Assembly: GCA_028291445.1 (NCBI GenBank)
Contig: JAQGIA010000435.1
Coordinates: 1 to 6,364 of the forward strand
Reading direction: 5' to 3'
From: Belnapia sp.
GTDB lineage: Bacteria > Pseudomonadota > Alphaproteobacteria > Acetobacterales > Acetobacteraceae
Length of the DNA stretch: 6,364 bases
The translations under genes were made by a program, and so were the position numbers. The notes beneath the pieces are model-generated. The model saw only the letters and a list, made by a program, of their open reading frames with translations. It had not been told where the DNA came from and searched no databases. Shown here one piece after another: positions 1-5,676 of the stretch; the stretch's first letter is position 1; every line of letters starts with the position of its first letter.

Positions 1-87
1 GTCGCGCACCCGCCCGAACAACTCCAGCAGCAGAGACTTCAACTCCGCTGGCGTCAGACCATCAGGGTTCTCGGGTACCGGCACCAT
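1..87 (-). CDS. Probable IS66-like transposase, N-terminal 29 codons (runs off the window)
   Basis: The minus-strand frame starts at an ATG (87-85) and gives 29 residues ending exactly at the window edge. It includes the segment LTPAELKSLLLELFGRVRD, a leucine-rich, probably helical stretch. This resembles the start of many IS66-type transposases, where a Leu/Glu-rich coiled-coil segment precedes the zinc-finger and DDE catalytic regions. None of those diagnostic domains lies in the window, so the assignment rests on N-terminal flavour and on the GTAA terminus just upstream. The frame stays open further upstream past 159, and a TTG at 126-124 is an alternative start. No strong ribosome-binding site precedes the ATG, which is common for transposases. 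It could instead be an unrelated hypothetical protein. Confidence 0.45.
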   Translation of the reverse strand, partial: MVPVPENPDGLTPAELKSLLLELFGRVRD

Positions 88-159
88 CCCAGGGAATCGG
101 ACAACACCCGGCAGGGGAATCCCCAAAACGCACCGCCGCCCGGGGTTCGCCCCAGTTAC
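1..159 (-). mobile_element. End of a probable IS66-family insertion sequence (partial)
   Basis: The left edge of the window appears to be one end of an insertion sequence whose body lies outside. On the minus strand a transposase-like reading frame begins at 87 and runs out at position 1. About 70 bases before that start, the minus strand reads GTAACTGGGGCGAACCCC from 159 downward. IS66-family elements are known for termini beginning GTAA and for 8-bp target duplications. A short gap between terminus and transposase would fit the single-gene (ISBst12-like) subgroup, which lacks the accessory tnpA and tnpB. The inverted repeats GGGG/CCCC near 143-153 and 115-125 sit inside this end. The opposite end is not in the window, so the boundary and the target duplication (candidate AAAAATAA at 160-167) are unproven. 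Confidence 0.5.
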
Positions 160-221
160 AAAAATAACGACTAAGGGTTGAAGAAGACCCACGGCTTTAA
201 TGCCGAACCCACAAGGACTGA
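160..221. other. Unassigned junction segment with an imperfect hairpin
   Basis: This 62-base stretch lies between the presumed insertion-sequence end and the first in-frame codon of the SBP remnant. It is clearly more A/T-rich than its surroundings and has early stops in all three forward frames (TAA at 163, 172 and TGA at 179, 219), so it does not look like SBP coding sequence. It can fold with CGGC (192-195) against GCCG (202-205), extended by GGGTT (175-179) against AACCC (206-210) across a 12-base bulge. ACCCAC is also directly repeated at 187-192 and 207-212. No T-tract follows the stem, so it is not a convincing intrinsic terminator. It may be target DNA or the scar of an older mobile element. 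Confidence 0.35.
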
Positions 222-389
222 CTTGTCGCCGGCGCCGCCGCCGCCGCCCTGGCTGAACGCGAGGTCCGTGCCCGCCTCGACACCCTCGGCATGACCGCGG
301 TCGGCAGCACGCCCGCCGAACTCGGCAGCTTCATGGCGATCTATCGTGCCTGGGCGGCAGAGATGATCCGCATCGAGGACATCCGATAG
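222..389 (+). pseudogene. C-terminal remnant of a TTT/Bug-family substrate-binding protein
   Basis: The frame is open from just after a TGA (219-221) to a TAG at 387-389 and gives 55 residues with no proper start. From about 249 it reads ALAEREVRARLDTLG, then STPAELGSFMAIYRAWAAEMI. This is the typical end of Bug/TctC proteins: an A-L-x-x-x-E-V-R-x-R-L helix, a S-T/S-P-x-E-x loop, and a final helix with a conserved Trp. The same layout closes the intact SBP at 458-1423 (ALHRAAAAVLADPAARARL, then GSPEEFADFIRR). Full-length relatives have about 320 residues, so roughly 265 are missing, including the signal peptide and most of the binding site. The start of the fragment is a GCC-rich alanine run, so the exact breakpoint between 222 and 249 is unclear. 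It is almost certainly non-functional. Confidence 0.75.
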
Positions 390-400
390 GCCTCGCTCCC

Positions 401-428
401 TCGACATTCCCCCGCACGGCGTTAGGCT
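401..428 (+). promoter_or_regulatory. Weak sigma-70-type promoter candidate for the six-gene run
   Basis: TCGACA (401-406) matches the -35 consensus TTGACA at five of six bases. TAGGCT (423-428), 16 bases downstream, matches TATAAT at only three of six. The pair lies in the only non-coding gap between the remnant stop (389) and the first intact gene (458), which is where an operon promoter should be. Transcription would begin around 435, leaving a leader of roughly 20 bases. No operator-like palindrome stands out. In a GC-rich genome such matches arise by chance, so this is tentative. Confidence 0.3.
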
Positions 429-457
429 ACGTCCCAAGAACGTCCAGGAATACAACA

Positions 458-1423
458 ATGTCGCGGCAGCAATCGGCCGCCCTGCGGTGCTGCCTCCTGC
501 TCTGCGGGGCGCTTGTCTCCGGCACGGCGCAGGCCTGGCCGGACCGGCCTTTGCGCTTCATCGTCGGCTTCGGCGCCGGCGGCACCAGCGACATCATCGC
601 CCGCCGCTTCGCCCAGGACCTCTCGATGCAACTCGGTCAGCCGATCCCGGTCGAGAACCGCACCGGCGCCGGCGGCAATGTGGCCTTCGAAGCCGCGGCC
701 CATGCCGAACCCGATGGCAACACCATGGTGCTCGGTTCCCCCGCCTTCACCGTGAACCCCGCGCTCTACGGCGACCGCATCCGCTGGCGGCAGGAGGATC
801 TGGCACCGGTGATCCTGATCGGCTTCACGCCCATCGCCGTCATCGTCCGCGCCGAGCACCCAGCGCAGACCCTGCGCGCATTGGTGGAGGCACCGCGCCA
901 GGGGCCGTTGCTCGCCGGCATCTCCGGCAGCGGCACCTCCTCGCACCTCGCCAATATCCTGCTGCGGCAGGCGACGCGGATGGCGATGGAGAACGTCTCC
1001 TATACCGGCGGCGCCGCCCCCTTCCTCGACCTGATGGCGGGGCGGCTGGAGCTGATGACCTTCCCTGCGCCGGAGACGGTCTCCTACCTCGAAGCCGGCC
1101 GCATCCGCATCCTGGCGCTGACCGAGCGCACCGGCGCCACCGCCTTCCGCGGCATCCCGACGGTCGCCGAGGCCGGCTATCCCGAGGCCGCCATGGCCAC
1201 CTGGTACGGGTTGATGGTGCCCCGCCGCACGCCGCCCGAGATCACCGTGGCGCTGCACCGCGCCGCCGCCGCCGTACTCGCCGACCCCGCCGCGCGTGCC
1301 CGGCTCGCCGAGCTGAGCGTCGACCCCGCCGGCGGCTCACCAGAGGAATTCGCCGACTTCATCCGCCGCGAGACCACCCGCTGGCAACGCGTGATCGCCG
1401 AGACCAACACGCGCGTCGAATAA
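458..1423 (+). CDS. Tripartite tricarboxylate transporter (TTT) substrate-binding protein 1, Bug/TctC family
   Basis: This is a periplasmic binding protein of 321 residues, the usual length for the family, which captures small carboxylates for a TctA/TctB-type permease. Residues 1-26 form a Sec signal peptide: basic start, hydrophobic core (L9-V20), and A24-Q25-A26 before the cut. The mature protein opens with the family hallmark WPDRPLRFIVGFGAGGTSD (27-45); G39-A-G-G-T-S-D45 is the first ligand loop. VENRTGAGG (65-73) and A-E-P-D-G (83-87) are the next hallmarks. Y182-T-G-G lies in the second ligand loop, and SPEEFADFIRR near 294-304 closes the protein. The usual Pro before Phe in the first loop is Gly37 here. 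The ATG is preceded by AGGAA (446-450) with a 7-base spacer. The ligand cannot be predicted, and no tctA or tctB is nearby. Confidence 0.93.
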   Translation: MSRQQSAALRCCLLLCGALVSGTAQAWPDRPLRFIVGFGAGGTSDIIARRFAQDLSMQLGQPIPVENRTGAGGNVAFEAAAHAEPDGNTMVLGSPAFTVNPALYGDRIRWRQEDLAPVILIGFTPIAVIVRAEHPAQTLRALVEAPRQGPLLAGISGSGTSSHLANILLRQATRMAMENVSYTGGAAPFLDLMAGRLELMTFPAPETVSYLEAGRIRILALTERTGATAFRGIPTVAEAGYPEAAMATWYGLMVPRRTPPEITVALHRAAAAVLADPAARARLAELSVDPAGGSPEEFADFIRRETTRWQRVIAETNTRVE

Positions 1424-1437
1424 CCCCCATCATCCCT

Positions 1438-1444
1438 GCAGGAG
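1438..1444 (+). promoter_or_regulatory. Ribosome-binding site that fixes the start at 1453
   Basis: GCAGGAG lies 8 bases before the ATG at 1453. The reading frame is open far upstream (to 487), overlapping the SBP gene in another frame. This site, together with family homology beginning only after 1453, shows that translation starts here. Confidence 0.8.
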
Positions 1445-1452
1445 TATTCGCC

Positions 1453-1788
1453 ATGGCCGCCCCTCCCTCCGCCCGCCGCGACCGCATCAACCCGCACTTC
1501 GGCAAGCTCGTCGCCATGACACATGAGTACGTCTACGGCGACGTCTGGGAACGCCCGGAACTCTCGAAGCGCGAGCGCAGCATCGCCACCATCGCCGCGC
1601 TCACCGCACTCGGCTGGCAGGACCAGCTCAACAGCCACATCACCCGCGGCTTGGCGAATGGCCTGACCCGTGTCGAGATCGCCGAGATCATCACCCATCT
1701 TTCGATGTACTCCGGCTGGCCCTCGGCGATGACGGCGAGCCATGTCGCCGTGGATGTCTTCGAAGCACAGGACAAGGCAAAGGGCTGA
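1453..1788 (+). CDS. Carboxymuconolactone decarboxylase (CMD) family protein
   Basis: This small cytoplasmic all-helical protein has 111 residues, close to the usual length of PcaC-type single-domain CMD proteins. The core is at about 34-95: ERPELSKRERSIATIAALTALGWQDQLNSHI, then a Gly-Leu-Thr-x-x-Glu-Ile turn (70-76, GLTRVEI) and YSGWPSAMTASH (86-97). These match the known pattern L-x-x-R-x-R-x-L-x-x-x-A-L-x-A-L-G, G-x-T-x-E-E-I and Y-x-G-x-P-x-A. There is no Cys-x-x-Cys, so it is not an AhpD-type peroxidase and falls on the decarboxylase side of the superfamily. PcaC itself decarboxylates 4-carboxymuconolactone in protocatechuate breakdown, but no other beta-ketoadipate gene is present, so that exact substrate is unproven. 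It sits 29 bases after SBP 1 and 4 bases before the dehydrogenase, consistent with co-translation. Confidence 0.88.
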   Translation: MAAPPSARRDRINPHFGKLVAMTHEYVYGDVWERPELSKRERSIATIAALTALGWQDQLNSHITRGLANGLTRVEIAEIITHLSMYSGWPSAMTASHVAVDVFEAQDKAKG

Positions 1789-1792
1789 TCGC

Positions 1793-2725
1793 ATGAAGGT
1801 CGGATTCATCGGCCTCGGGACCATGGGCGCTTTCATGGCCTCCAGCCTGCAGAAGTCGCAATACAAGCTGGTCGTCACCGACATCCGGCGCGATGCCGCG
1901 GCGAAGCACCTGGACGCCGGGGCGGAATGGGCAGCAACCCCGAAGGAGATCGCGGCACAATGCGACGTGGTCTTCACCAGCCTGCCCGGCCCGCCCGAGG
2001 TGGAAACGGTGGTCTTCGGCGGTGACGGCATCCTCGCCGGCGCCCACCCCGGCCTCGCCTATTTCGACCTGAGCACCAATAGCCAGGCGCTGATGCGGCG
2101 GGTGAACGAAGCGCTGGCCGAGAAGGGCGCCTTCGGCTTCGACGCCCCCGTCTCCGGTGGCCCCAAGGGCGCCGAGAGCGGCAAGCTCGCCATCTGGGCC
2201 GGCGGTGACAGGGCGGTATTCGAGCAGCATAGGAAGGTGCTCGATGCCATCGGCGACCAGGCCGCGTATATCGGCCCGATCGGCACCGCGACCGTCGCCA
2301 AGCTGGTGCACAACATGGCCGGCTATGCTGTGCAGACCGCGATGGCGGAGGTTTTCACTATGGGCGTGAAGGCCGGCATGGACCCGGTCGACCTCTGGAA
2401 GGCGGTGCGCCAGGGCGCGCTCGGCCGTCGCCGGATGTTCGACCGCGTCGCCGACCAATTCCTCATCGGGAAATACGACCCGCCGGCCTTCGCGTTGAAG
2501 CTCGCGCACAAGGACGTCTCGCTGGCGGTGCAGATGGGCCGCGATCTCGGTGTCCCCATGCGCTTCTGCAACCTGACGCTTGAGGAGATGAACGAGGCGC
2601 GCAACCGCGGCTGGGACAACCGCGACAGCCGCGGGCCCATGCTGCTCCAGGTCGAGCGTGCAGGCGTGAGGATGGCAGCCGGCCCCGCCGCCATCAAGGC
2701 GATCCTCGACGCCGACAAGGCCTGA
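1793..2725 (+). CDS. NAD(P)-dependent beta-hydroxyacid dehydrogenase (3-hydroxyisobutyrate dehydrogenase family)
   Basis: This protein of 310 residues interconverts a beta-hydroxyacid and its semialdehyde or ketoacid, using NAD(P). The N-terminal Rossmann fold (1-160) starts with the dinucleotide motif G7-L-G-T-M-G12. D36 after the second strand (VVTDIRR, 33-39) hints at NAD rather than NADP, but two arginines follow, so the cofactor is open. The substrate motif is DAPVSGGPKGAESG (117-130), containing the S-G-G that holds the carboxylate. The catalytic lysine is K170, in GTATVAKLVHN (164-174), with N174 one turn later. K240-D241 in LAHKDVSLA is the second conserved substrate patch. The start is ATG 1793, because the Rossmann strand begins at once and AAGGG (1779-1783) precedes it; an in-frame ATG at 1742 would add 17 unrelated residues inside the CMD gene. 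Relatives include tartronate semialdehyde and 2-hydroxymethylglutarate reductases. Confidence 0.92.
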   Translation: MKVGFIGLGTMGAFMASSLQKSQYKLVVTDIRRDAAAKHLDAGAEWAATPKEIAAQCDVVFTSLPGPPEVETVVFGGDGILAGAHPGLAYFDLSTNSQALMRRVNEALAEKGAFGFDAPVSGGPKGAESGKLAIWAGGDRAVFEQHRKVLDAIGDQAAYIGPIGTATVAKLVHNMAGYAVQTAMAEVFTMGVKAGMDPVDLWKAVRQGALGRRRMFDRVADQFLIGKYDPPAFALKLAHKDVSLAVQMGRDLGVPMRFCNLTLEEMNEARNRGWDNRDSRGPMLLQVERAGVRMAAGPAAIKAILDADKA

Positions 2726-2729
2726 GCCC

Positions 2730-4691
2730 GTGGTGGGGAGCCTGCTGCAACAGCCCGGGACCATCGGCCCGCTGCGGCTGAAGAACCGGCTGATCATGGC
2801 GCCGATGGGCACCAATTTCAGCACCAGCGACGGGCTCTCCACCGAGCGCGACCGGCACTACTACGAATTGCGCGCCAAGGGCGGCGTGGCCGCCATCGTC
2901 ACCGAGGCGATGGCGGTCTCGGCCAGCGGCCGCGCTCATAACAACAGCCTCTGGATCTACCACGACCGCTTCATTCCCGGCCTGGCCAAGCTGGTCGAAA
3001 GCATCAAGCGGCAGGACTGCCTGACCATCGGCCAGCTCAACCACCGTGGCGCCCTGCTGCGGCGGCTGGTGCTGAACATGGAGCCGGTCGGGCCTTCGCC
3101 CTGGCGCAACCCCAATACCGGCGATAAGGTCCGCGCACTGGACCGCGCCGAGATCCGCGAGATCCAGCAGGATTTCGTCACCGCCGCGCGCCGGCTCTGG
3201 CAGGCCGGCTACGACGCGGTCGAACTGCACGCCGCCAACGGCTACCTGTTCCAGCAGTTCTTCACCGCCCGCATCAACCGCCGGACCGACAACTACGGCG
3301 GCAGCGTCGAGAACCGCGCAAGGCTGCTACTGGAGACTGTGCATCGGTTGAAGGACGCGTTGCCGGACTTCCCGCTCTGGGTCCGCATCTCCTGCACCGA
3401 ATACTGCGCCGATGGCTATCCGCTGGAGGATATCATCGCCCTGGCGCAGATGCTGGAAGCCGCCGGCGTCGCTGCCCTCGACCTCTCCGGCGGCACCAAC
3501 GAAAGCCCGGAGCTGTCGCGCTTCTGCATTCAACCGCCCTCGATGCCACGCCGCGCGCTGGAGGAGCACGCCAGGCCGATCAAGGCCGCGGTCGGCATCC
3601 CCACCATCCTCGCCGGTCGCATCATCGCGCCAGAGGATGCCGAGGCGGTGCTCGCCAATGGCAGCGCCGACTACATCTCGCTCGGCCGCGCCCTGACTGC
3701 CGATGCCTATTGGCCGCGCAAGGCCTTCGGCGAGATCCCGACACCGATCCGCGCCTGCATCTCCTGCAACGTCTGCTTCGAGCGGCTGACCTTGGAGAAG
3801 GACGTTGCCTGCGTCACCAACCCCATGCTCGGCACCGAATTCGAGGAACGCGCCCTGGCCGAACCCGAGCCCGGCGCCACCCCGCGCCGGGTGCTGGTGC
3901 TGGGCGGCGGCCTCGCCGGGCTGGAGGCCGCCCGCATGGCCGCGGCCCGCGGGCACCACGTCGAGGTCTGGGAAAAAGCCGCGCGCCCCGGCGGCCAGAT
4001 CCACCTCGCCGTCGCAGCCCCGGACAAGGAGGAAGTGCGCCCGGCCTGGACCTGGCGGCTTGACCAGGCGCTGGCGCTCGGCGTCACCCTCCGCTGCGGC
4101 ATCGAGGCCGATGCGACCATGATCCGTGACTTCCGTCCCGACCATGTGCTGGTCGCCACCGGCGCCAGGCCGCGTCCGCTGGTGCTTGAGGGCGCCGCGC
4201 CGCTGCCCGCCTGGGACGTCATCGCCGACCCCGCACTGGTGCCGGCAGGGGCCACGGTCGCCATCATCGGCGGCGGCATCGTCGGCCTGGAGGTGGCCGA
4301 GCTTTTGGCCCTGCGCGGCTGCCGCATCACCATCCTGGAAGCGCTGCCGGTGCTGGCGCCGCAGATGGCGCGCAACAACCGCACGGACCTCGTGCTGCGC
4401 CTTCGCGCCGCCGGAGTCGCCTTCCACACCAAGGCCAAGGTGCTGCGCCGGTCCGGCGAACGGGTGGAATGCATCGTCGACGGCACGCCGCTGACGGCCG
4501 CCGCCGAGATCGTCGTCGCCGCCATCGGCGCCATCGCCAACCGCGACATCCTGGCCGCGGTAGAAGCAGCCGGTGTGCCCTGCACCATCATCGGCGATGC
4601 CAACGTGCCGGGCGACTTCCTCTCGGTACTGCGCGATTCCTCGATGGCCGGGCTCGCCATCGGCCTGCCGCATGAAAGGCTTCCCGCATGA
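2730..4691 (+). CDS. FMN/4Fe-4S/FAD ene-reductase, 2,4-dienoyl-CoA reductase/Old Yellow Enzyme family
   Basis: This cytoplasmic flavoenzyme of 653 residues should reduce (or demethylate/dehydrogenate) an activated substrate, passing electrons from NAD(P)H through FAD and an iron-sulfur cluster to FMN. Residues 5-340 form the FMN TIM barrel: APMGTN (24-29), G101-Q102, H167-A-A-N170-G-Y172, RRTDNYGGSVENR (184-196), R219 and SLGR (317-320). Cysteines C343, C346, C349 and C361 match the 4Fe-4S ligands between the two halves of this family. Residues 386-653 hold two Rossmann folds: G392-G-G-L-A-G397 (FAD) and G514-G-G-I-V-G519 (NAD(P)H), with G622-D623 near the end. Length is close to E. coli FadH (672) and somewhat below trimethylamine dehydrogenase (729). 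Translation starts at GTG 2730 after AAGG (2717-2720); GTG 2733 is possible. H-x-x-N-x-Y is the Old Yellow Enzyme active-site set, so an enone or enoate substrate is plausible; fatty acyl-CoA is not implied. Confidence 0.9.
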   Translation: MVGSLLQQPGTIGPLRLKNRLIMAPMGTNFSTSDGLSTERDRHYYELRAKGGVAAIVTEAMAVSASGRAHNNSLWIYHDRFIPGLAKLVESIKRQDCLTIGQLNHRGALLRRLVLNMEPVGPSPWRNPNTGDKVRALDRAEIREIQQDFVTAARRLWQAGYDAVELHAANGYLFQQFFTARINRRTDNYGGSVENRARLLLETVHRLKDALPDFPLWVRISCTEYCADGYPLEDIIALAQMLEAAGVAALDLSGGTNESPELSRFCIQPPSMPRRALEEHARPIKAAVGIPTILAGRIIAPEDAEAVLANGSADYISLGRALTADAYWPRKAFGEIPTPIRACISCNVCFERLTLEKDVACVTNPMLGTEFEERALAEPEPGATPRRVLVLGGGLAGLEAARMAAARGHHVEVWEKAARPGGQIHLAVAAPDKEEVRPAWTWRLDQALALGVTLRCGIEADATMIRDFRPDHVLVATGARPRPLVLEGAAPLPAWDVIADPALVPAGATVAIIGGGIVGLEVAELLALRGCRITILEALPVLAPQMARNNRTDLVLRLRAAGVAFHTKAKVLRRSGERVECIVDGTPLTAAAEIVVAAIGAIANRDILAAVEAAGVPCTIIGDANVPGDFLSVLRDSSMAGLAIGLPHERLPA

Positions 4692-5659
4692 ACCGTCGCG
4701 TCCTGCTGGCCCTGCCCGCGATCCTCCATCCTGCGCTGGCGCTGTCCCAGGCGCGGCCGATCCGCATCGTGGTACCCTTTCCGCCCGGTGGCGCCGCCGA
4801 TATCACCGCACGCCTGCTGGCCGCCGAGATGACGCCGCTGCTCGGCCAGACCGTCACCATCGAGAACCGCCCCGGCGCCGGCGGCAACATCGCCGCGGAG
4901 GTGGTCGCGCGGGCAACGCCGGATGGCGCGACGCTCTTCCTCGGCGGCGCCACCATCTTCTGCGCCAACCGCTATCTCTATCGCGGCGCCATGCCCTTCG
5001 ACACGCTGCGGGACTTCGCCCATATCTCGCGCGTATCGGTCGGCACCACCCTGCTGGTCACCCGTGCCGACCGCCTCTGGCAGAGCTATGCCGAGCTCGT
5101 TGCCGCGGCGAGGCAGGCGCCCGGCCGCCTCACGGCCGGGAACTCGGGCTGGGGCACCATCAGCAACCTTACCATCGCCAAATTCTGCAAGGTCACCGGC
5201 ATCGAGGTCAGCCAGGTGCCCTACCGTGGCCTCGCTCCTGGGCTGAACGACCTCATTGCCGGCAACCTCGATCTGATCTTCGATGGCATGCCCGCCATCG
5301 TCCCGCATGTGCGTGAGGGCCGGCTGCGCGCCCTGGCCGTCGGCAGCGCCGACCGCGTGACCTATGTCCCGGGGATCGAAAGCGTCCCCAGCATGGCTGA
5401 ACTTGCCCCCGGCTCCGGCATGGACATGTCCTTCTGGTACTGCATCTCCGCCCCCGCCGGCACGCCGGGCGAGGTGGTGGACCGGCTGCACAAGGCCGTC
5501 GTCGGCGCCGCCCGCGTCCCCGCCTATGCCGAGAAGCTGCTGCCGCTGGGCTTTACCGCCATCATGGACGAGAGCCCCGCCAGCTTCACCGATTTCATCC
5601 GCGCCCAGGATGCCGTCTGGAAGGACCTCGTCGAATTGTCCGGCGTCCGCCTGGAATGA
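4688..5659 (+). CDS. Tripartite tricarboxylate transporter (TTT) substrate-binding protein 2, Bug/TctC family
   Basis: This second full-length periplasmic SBP has 323 residues. Its ATG overlaps the reductase stop as ATGA (4688-4691), a sign of coupled translation, and GAAAGG (4674-4679) lies 8 bases upstream. Residues 1-22 look like a short signal peptide (MNRR, then a hydrophobic core); the cut is probably after A18 or A22. The mature start RPIRIVVPFPPGGAADITAR (23-42) is a textbook Bug hallmark, followed by IENRPGAGGN (58-67), ATPDG (76-80), VPYRG (177-181) and APAGTP (255-260). It is clearly divergent from SBP 1 and so not a recent tandem duplicate. An oddity is W-Y-C at 250-252, where relatives, including SBP 1 (WYG), usually carry Gly in place of Cys. 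The ligand is unknown; the operon suggests it is the substrate or an intermediate of the linked enzymes. Confidence 0.93.
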   Translation: MNRRVLLALPAILHPALALSQARPIRIVVPFPPGGAADITARLLAAEMTPLLGQTVTIENRPGAGGNIAAEVVARATPDGATLFLGGATIFCANRYLYRGAMPFDTLRDFAHISRVSVGTTLLVTRADRLWQSYAELVAAARQAPGRLTAGNSGWGTISNLTIAKFCKVTGIEVSQVPYRGLAPGLNDLIAGNLDLIFDGMPAIVPHVREGRLRALAVGSADRVTYVPGIESVPSMAELAPGSGMDMSFWYCISAPAGTPGEVVDRLHKAVVGAARVPAYAEKLLPLGFTAIMDESPASFTDFIRAQDAVWKDLVELSGVRLE

Positions 5660-5661
5660 TT

Positions 5662-5668
5662 GAGGGAG
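5662..5668 (+). promoter_or_regulatory. Ribosome-binding site deciding the amidohydrolase start
   Basis: GAGGGAG lies 8 bases before ATG 5677, a strong Shine-Dalgarno match. A second in-frame ATG at 5656 overlaps the SBP 2 stop as ATGA and would add seven residues (MIEGATP), but has only a weak purine stretch before it. The later start is preferred. Confidence 0.65.
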
Positions 5669-5676
5669 CCACCCCC

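Noticed and set aside
192..205. Intrinsic terminator at the CGGC/GCCG hairpin
   Set aside because: The stem is only 4 bp and no T-run follows on either strand.
228..248. GCC trinucleotide repeat as a functional microsatellite
   Set aside because: Short alanine-codon runs are common in GC-rich SBP helices; SBP 1 has a similar run at 1260-1274. There is no sign of phase variation.
171..458. Minus-strand open frame of 95 codons over the SBP remnant and promoter gap
   Set aside because: It is antisense to the recognisable C-terminal SBP remnant and contains a poly-Gly run from the GCC repeat. No ribosome-binding site or homology is apparent.
422..1258. Long minus-strand open frame of 278 codons
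   Set aside because: It lies opposite SBP 1 and gives a low-complexity Gly/Arg/Ala/His-rich protein with no family motif. It is a typical antisense shadow of a GC-rich gene.
487..1452. Upstream extension of the CMD frame
   Set aside because: This part is the shifted shadow of SBP 1, Arg/Pro/His-rich without motifs. A good ribosome-binding site and family homology place the start at 1453.
1742..1792. Earlier in-frame start of the hydroxyacid dehydrogenase
   Set aside because: It would add 17 residues before a Rossmann strand that normally begins at the N-terminus, and it lies within the CMD coding sequence. ATG 1793 has AAGGG upstream.
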